Shown here in pieces: positions 60,456-64,000 of a DNA stretch of 64,000 nucleotides (within the stretch, counting starts at the first letter, position 1; every line of letters begins with the position of its first letter). The notes beneath the pieces are model-generated. The model searched no databases, had not been told where the DNA came from, and saw only the letters and a program-made list of their open reading frames with translations. Made by a program: the position numbers and the translations under genes. Source of the DNA: Pseudodesulfovibrio profundus (GTDB lineage: Bacteria; Desulfobacterota; Desulfovibrionia; Desulfovibrionales; Desulfovibrionaceae); contig NZ_LT907975.1 in NCBI RefSeq assembly GCF_900217235.1, forward strand, positions 1,897,001-1,961,000, in the 5' to 3' direction.

Positions 60456-61340
60456 TTAACCGGACCCGCCGCCCAGGCCGATCCGACGCCAATCAACGAA
60501 AAAGAGCACGAACAACGCCAGCAGAAGAGGGCCAACAATCATCAGCGTGTCCCATATCCACACGGTTGTGCTGGAGTCTTCCACAAACCAGCGCCCGCGG
60601 ATGACATCGATCTCTTCCTCGCTGATTTGGGCCATTCCCCATTTGACGATTTCCATCAACTCCAGGTCGCTCTTGCGAACCGCGGCCCGCAACTGCTCCT
60701 CGTAGAGAACTTCTTTGATCAGCAGATCCTTGGTGCTCCCCAGTCTGCCGACCTCGAACCCAACGATAGGGTGATCGCCCACAACGCCCAACACTTCATC
60801 ATCCATCAGCGCCGAGGCCAGTTTTGCGACGCTCGGATAGCCGACAATGGTCGATTCAGGATGGTTCTCCAGCATGTACGCTTCACCATACCCACCGGCC
60901 AACACCCCCAGACGATACTGCTTGTAAATGGTATCAACACTGCCATTCCGGGATTCTCTGACCACAAGTGCCGCCTGAAGGCTATGGAATGGTTCGGAAA
61001 ACTCGAACAACCGTTCCCGCTCGGCATTTTGAAAAATACCACCGTGGATATCACTCTGTCCCGTGGCAACCCAGCGCAACGTTTCAGACCAGGTGCCAAG
61101 CGTGAATTTCACGGGGATGCCCGTTTTGAGCGACCACAGACGCCAGTAATCGATGATGAACCCTTTCTCGTTGCCGTTTACCCCTTCATAAGACATGGGG
61201 GCAGAGCCGATGCCACTGACAATGCTGACTCCGTTTTCACGATACCATTCGAGATTTTTGGCATGGACATTGGTGGCAAACAACAAAAACAGCAGGCCCA
61301 CCATGAAGAAGGGGCGACTATATAAAGTAATACTATTCAC
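60456..61340 (-). CDS. Periplasmic solute-binding protein with C-terminal membrane anchor
   Basis: The 294-residue protein has a signal peptide (FMVGLLFLLFATNVHA). A PBPb-type domain follows (GVSIVSGIGSAPMSYEG, GFIIDYWRLWSLKTG, SDIHGGIFQNAERERLFEFSEPF). A C-terminal TM (WDTLMIVGPLLLALFVLFFVDW) then leaves a short Gly-rich end. A membrane-tethered binding protein without kinase or cyclase domain is unusual. It may be the sensing part of a signal complex or the product of a shortened sensor. Its stop abuts the stop of the comM fragment. Confidence 0.82.
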   Translation of the reverse strand: MNSITLYSRPFFMVGLLFLLFATNVHAKNLEWYRENGVSIVSGIGSAPMSYEGVNGNEKGFIIDYWRLWSLKTGIPVKFTLGTWSETLRWVATGQSDIHGGIFQNAERERLFEFSEPFHSLQAALVVRESRNGSVDTIYKQYRLGVLAGGYGEAYMLENHPESTIVGYPSVAKLASALMDDEVLGVVGDHPIVGFEVGRLGSTKDLLIKEVLYEEQLRAAVRKSDLELMEIVKWGMAQISEEEIDVIRGRWFVEDSSTTVWIWDTLMIVGPLLLALFVLFFVDWRRIGLGGGSG

Positions 61341-61411
61341 TTGATTTCAGGTCCTGATCATTTGGTCTGGTGAATAATGTAGTCGAGAACCCGGACTAGA
61401 TGCAAGTGACA

Positions 61412-61450
61412 AAAAAGTATGGTTGAACGCGACGTGCACCGCGTTCAACC
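61412..61450 (-). terminator. Terminator of the MinD/NifX operon
   Basis: GGTTGAACGCG and CGCGTTCAACC form an 11-bp stem (61421-61431 with 61440-61450), with a T-run (61412-61416 region, read on minus). It lies 24 bp beyond the receiver-like gene. Confidence 0.8.
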
Positions 61451-61474
61451 AATTGGGGAGGATGTCGGAAGGAG

Positions 61475-61846
61475 TTACCCAACCGTCATTGTTTTAATTT
61501 GTTCTCCAAGCGCCTTTCCGTCCAGGGCTTGAGGCTGTATCGGCAGCCCCTTGAGAACCCCGAGCCCTTCACTGGCTTCATGGAAATCCTCTTCCGAAAG
61601 GGGAGTGATGACTGCCGTCTGTATGGTGGCATCCACTGTGAGAATATCCATTACCAGACGAACAGGGTCCGCCCCCGGCAGTTCCTGATCTACAACGACC
61701 AGATTCACCGGAGTTTGCCTGATTGATTCCAGAAGGGTTTCAGCATCCGGTTTCATTGTCACCGAGACCCCCTGTTCCTTCAGTCCTTCAGAGAACGACT
61801 GCAGGTCATCTGACCGCGGTGTGACGATAATGCAGGAAGTAGACAT
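61475..61846 (-). CDS. Receiver-like protein (CheY fold)
   Basis: The 123-residue protein resembles a response-regulator receiver: CIIVTPRSDDLQ at the first strand, NLVVVDQELPG at the phospho-acceptor strand (Asp in VVDQ), and TAVITPLSEEDF. However the acidic pair after strand 1 is changed (TPRSDD) and the Lys after strand 5 is replaced near GLPIQPQ, so it may not be phosphorylated normally. It lies 14 bp after the NifX-like gene, in the same operon as the MinD ATPases. A similar small protein accompanies ORP genes in some Desulfovibrio; this is recollection. Confidence 0.7.
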   Translation of the reverse strand: MSTSCIIVTPRSDDLQSFSEGLKEQGVSVTMKPDAETLLESIRQTPVNLVVVDQELPGADPVRLVMDILTVDATIQTAVITPLSEEDFHEASEGLGVLKGLPIQPQALDGKALGEQIKTMTVG

Positions 61847-61860
61847 CGTTCCCTTCCTTG

Positions 61861-62238
61861 TTAGTGCTGGCCGCCGCCACAGGTCTGATCCGGGGTGAAG
61901 ACCGGCAGCGAATCTTTGAGCAATGCATCAACAGCCTGCCTGACCGTCGGTGCGCCGCTGCCATGGTAGACTTCGATTCCGGCCTGATTGAAGCCCATGA
62001 GCGGACGGAAGCCCATGCCACCGGAAATCAGTTTGGTGACGTTCTTCTCGGCGAGATAATTCACCGGCGCCAGGCAGCCGCCCTGCTCATGCGGGCAACT
62101 GGGAACAGAGTCGACCTTTTCGACCTTGCCGTCCTTGACCTCGACGAGGGTGTACATGGCGCAATGGCCGAAATGGGCATCAATGGACGCATCCAGTCCC
62201 TCGGGACCGGCAGAAGGAATGGCAATAACGGTATTCAT
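61861..62238 (-). CDS. NifX/NifB-family (dinitrogenase Fe-Mo cofactor-binding) protein, ORP-like
   Basis: The 125-residue protein has AIPSAGPEGLDASIDAHFGHCAMYTLVEV at its start, typical of PF02579 proteins (the 'FGHC' region), and LISGGMGFRPLMGFNQAGIEVY. It then has a Cys/Gly-rich tail TCGGGQH. This fold binds metal clusters such as the Mo-Cu cluster of the Desulfovibrio orange protein or NifX-bound FeMoco precursors. The start 62238 has AAGGAGTTATGAA upstream. The gene lies 31 bp after a MinD-type ATPase gene in a compact operon. Confidence 0.85.
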   Translation of the reverse strand: MNTVIAIPSAGPEGLDASIDAHFGHCAMYTLVEVKDGKVEKVDSVPSCPHEQGGCLAPVNYLAEKNVTKLISGGMGFRPLMGFNQAGIEVYHGSGAPTVRQAVDALLKDSLPVFTPDQTCGGGQH

Positions 62239-62269
62239 TTCATAACTCCTTGTGTTGGTTATCGAACAA

Positions 62270-63157
62270 TCAACTTGTTGCCTTGTCATCTTCCAACAGA
62301 CCGAGGACCTTCTCCCAGGCGCCGTGCAGCACGCTACCCAGTCCAGATGGATCGTATTCGGTCAAAACCTGTCGCTGAATCATGGCATTGACCACGCCCG
62401 GGTCATGGGCGAGTCGACCGACCAGCGAAAATCCCTTTTCCCTGCAATAGGACTCTATTGATTCCGCAAGGGGCGGATTGATATCCCACTTGTTGATCAA
62501 TACGGCCACCTTGGTTCGGAATCCGACACACAGATCAGCCACCCGCTCCAGATCATGAATGCCCGAAGGCGTCGGTTCGGTGACCACAATGGCGACATCG
62601 GTCCCGGCCAGCGAGCTGATCACCGGACACCCTATGCCCGGTGCTCCGTCGCACAGCACGAGATCAACACCGGCGATCTCCGCCATTTCCCGCGCCCGTT
62701 GTTTGAGCAGGGTGACCAGTCGCCCGGAATTCTCCTCACCGGGAAACAGCTGTGCATGGACCATGGGGGAAAAACGGGTATCGGAAACATACCAGTTGCC
62801 GCAGTGCTTTTCGGGAAAATCGATGGCTTCCGAAGGACAGAACTCCACGCAGACCTTGCACCCTTCGCAGTGAAAGGGCTTGATGGAGTAGCCGATCAGA
62901 GACAATTCAATGGCATCGAAACGGCACATGTTCCGACATGTTCCGCACATGACGCATTTTTCGGGATTGATGACTGCCTCATGGCCCGAACGAAAAGCGT
63001 TTTCTTCCTGAATTTTCGGGTTGAGCAAAAGATGGAGATCAGGTGCGTCCACATCCAGATCACAGAGAACAGCCTCTCCTGCGAGATGGGAGAATGCCGC
63101 CATGATGGTGGTTTTACCTGCACCGCCCTTGCCGCTGATGACAACTATCTCACGCAT
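62270..63157 (-). CDS. MinD-superfamily ATPase with inserted ferredoxin domain (second in operon)
   Basis: The 295-residue protein starts REIVVISGKGGAGKTT (deviant Walker A) at ATG 63157, overlapping the upstream stop. Two 4Fe-4S ferredoxin motifs are inserted (CVMCGTCRNMCRFDAIEL, and CEGCKVCVEFCPSEAIDF, about residues 63-115). Then GAPGIGCPVISSLAGTDVAIVVTEPTPSG closes the ATPase. Such paired proteins act in Fe-S or metal-cluster assembly; in Desulfovibrio similar pairs belong to the ORP complex. The upstream gene encodes a homologue. Confidence 0.92.
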   Translation of the reverse strand: MREIVVISGKGGAGKTTIMAAFSHLAGEAVLCDLDVDAPDLHLLLNPKIQEENAFRSGHEAVINPEKCVMCGTCRNMCRFDAIELSLIGYSIKPFHCEGCKVCVEFCPSEAIDFPEKHCGNWYVSDTRFSPMVHAQLFPGEENSGRLVTLLKQRAREMAEIAGVDLVLCDGAPGIGCPVISSLAGTDVAIVVTEPTPSGIHDLERVADLCVGFRTKVAVLINKWDINPPLAESIESYCREKGFSLVGRLAHDPGVVNAMIQRQVLTEYDPSGLGSVLHGAWEKVLGLLEDDKATS

Positions 63158-64000
63158 GGGAGACCTCCGGTACGCCTGCGGCTTCGAGCATGTTGCGCCT
63201 GAGGGAGACAAAGGTCTCGCGCAACGTGGGAACGGCATCGACAATGATATGACCGTGGGAGTAAGCCTCTGCCACTGCCCGGTCGTAGGGGATTTCCGCC
63301 CAGATGGGCAGACCGTGTTCTTCACAGTAGGCGTATACGGACTTGTCGCCGATACCGGCACGGTTGATGACGACGCCCATGGGTTTGCCCAGTGGAGTGA
63401 ACGCCTCGTGCGCCAGACGAAAATCATGCAGGCCGAACGGTGTCGGCTCCGTGACCAGAACGATCACATCCGCATCCATGACCGCGCTGACGGCAGGACA
63501 ACTGACACCCGGAGGCGCATCAATGATGACATCGCCCGCAATCCCCATCATGCCGAGCCGATCCTTGACCTGACGCATGAGCGGTGGGCTCATGGCTTCG
63601 CCTATGCGGGAGCGACCCATCAGGAACCGGATGTCTCCTGCTTGACCCGAGAGCACTTCTCCCAGCTCACGACGACTTGGGAAGAGCGCCTTTTCCGGAC
63701 ACACGGCCAGACATCCGCCGCAGCCGTGGCACATTTCGTTGAAGACGAGCACATGTCCGGCCATGAGCGTGATGGCCTTGAACTGGCAGATATCCCGGCA
63801 GGCGCCGCACTTGGAGCACCTGTCCTCCACGAGTTCCGGCACTTCGAGATAGGCGATTTCAGTATTGGTGAATTCGGGATGCAGAAACAGGTGGAGATTG
63901 GGCTCCTCCACATCCAGATCCACGGCGAGAACATCTTCCCAAAGGGAGGCAAGGGAGGCGGAAACCGTAGTCTTCCCCGTTCCCCCCTTGCCGCTGGCTA
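63150..64000 (-). CDS. MinD-superfamily ATPase with ferredoxin domain (first in operon, partial)
   Basis: This minus-strand gene runs past the right edge; only about 283 C-terminal residues are visible, starting in the Walker A (ASGKGGTGKTTVSAS). It has two ferredoxin motifs (CSKCGACRDICQFKAITL, and CHGCGGCLAVCPEKALF) and DAPPGVSCPAVSAVMDADVIVLVTEPTPFGLHD. It is homologous to the next gene, sharing the TEPTP motif, and overlaps it by 8 bp (ATGCGTGA). The pair probably forms a heterodimer. Confidence 0.92.
   Translation of the reverse strand, partial: ASGKGGTGKTTVSASLASLWEDVLAVDLDVEEPNLHLFLHPEFTNTEIAYLEVPELVEDRCSKCGACRDICQFKAITLMAGHVLVFNEMCHGCGGCLAVCPEKALFPSRRELGEVLSGQAGDIRFLMGRSRIGEAMSPPLMRQVKDRLGMMGIAGDVIIDAPPGVSCPAVSAVMDADVIVLVTEPTPFGLHDFRLAHEAFTPLGKPMGVVINRAGIGDKSVYAYCEEHGLPIWAEIPYDRAVAEAYSHGHIIVDAVPTLRETFVSLRRNMLEAAGVPEVSHA

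Noticed and set aside
1-64000. CRISPR array, rRNA or tRNA genes
   Set aside because: No regularly spaced repeats and no cloverleaf or rRNA sequence was recognised on either strand by eye.

Overview
The window reads as the chromosome of a sulfate-reducing deltaproteobacterium of the Desulfovibrio/Pseudodesulfovibrio type. I infer this from gene content and style: TRAP transporter genes, a hydF fragment, MinD-type ATPases carrying ferredoxin domains beside a NifX-like protein, orphan periplasmic amino-acid-type binding proteins, many chemotaxis and two-component proteins, and short GC-rich intergenic palindromes. No rRNA, tRNA or CRISPR array was seen.

Region 1 (about 1-34 kb) looks like ordinary core chromosome. 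It carries the end of a TRAP operon, a family 39 glycosyltransferase, a prepilin peptidase, an acyl-CoA ligase with a BNR/sialidase-like partner, and an RNA-handling cluster (RRM protein, infA, DEAD-box helicase). Then come a rhodanese-YceI fusion, a radical SAM/SPASM protein, a chemoreceptor, two large sensor kinases, an MFP-ATPase-permease exporter operon, two MscS channels, CorA, and several lipoproteins. One BON-domain lipoprotein gene (4038-5702) is split inside its signal peptide by an 823-bp insertion sequence. A paralogue at 33206-33766 is intact.

Region 2 (about 34.3-60 kb) is accessory and heavily scarred. From left to right it holds a truncated KAP-type P-loop NTPase, a 1268-bp IS5-like element, and a minus-strand peptide-modification operon. 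That operon encodes a 70-residue Cys-rich peptide, two E1/ThiF-like enzymes each with a PqqD/RRE-like N-terminus, and a truncated membrane protein. Next are a winged-helix plus PD-(D/E)XK-type protein, a DUF4011-type helicase-nuclease gene split by one in-frame TAG, and a DUF4236 protein interrupted by the second copy of the 823-bp IS. An ISL3-family element follows, joined directly to a 5'-truncated hydF. Then come a nickel/peptide-type ABC importer operon facing two methyltransferase genes, the second copy of the 1268-bp element, and a large serine recombinase lying against the C-terminal third of comM. The N-terminal part of comM is not in the window, so comM appears to be the integration target and the other end of the insertion has moved or lies elsewhere.

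Region 3 (about 60-64 kb) returns to core-like genes: a periplasmic binding protein, a receiver-like protein, a NifX/ORP-like protein and two MinD-type ATPases with ferredoxin domains, the last running off the window. This set resembles the Desulfovibrio orange-protein (ORP) complex.

The strongest candidate for an undescribed system is the RRE-E1/RRE-E1/Cys-rich peptide operon at 36.0-38.8 kb. The ABC importer plus twin methyltransferases at 49.2-56.2 kb is second.
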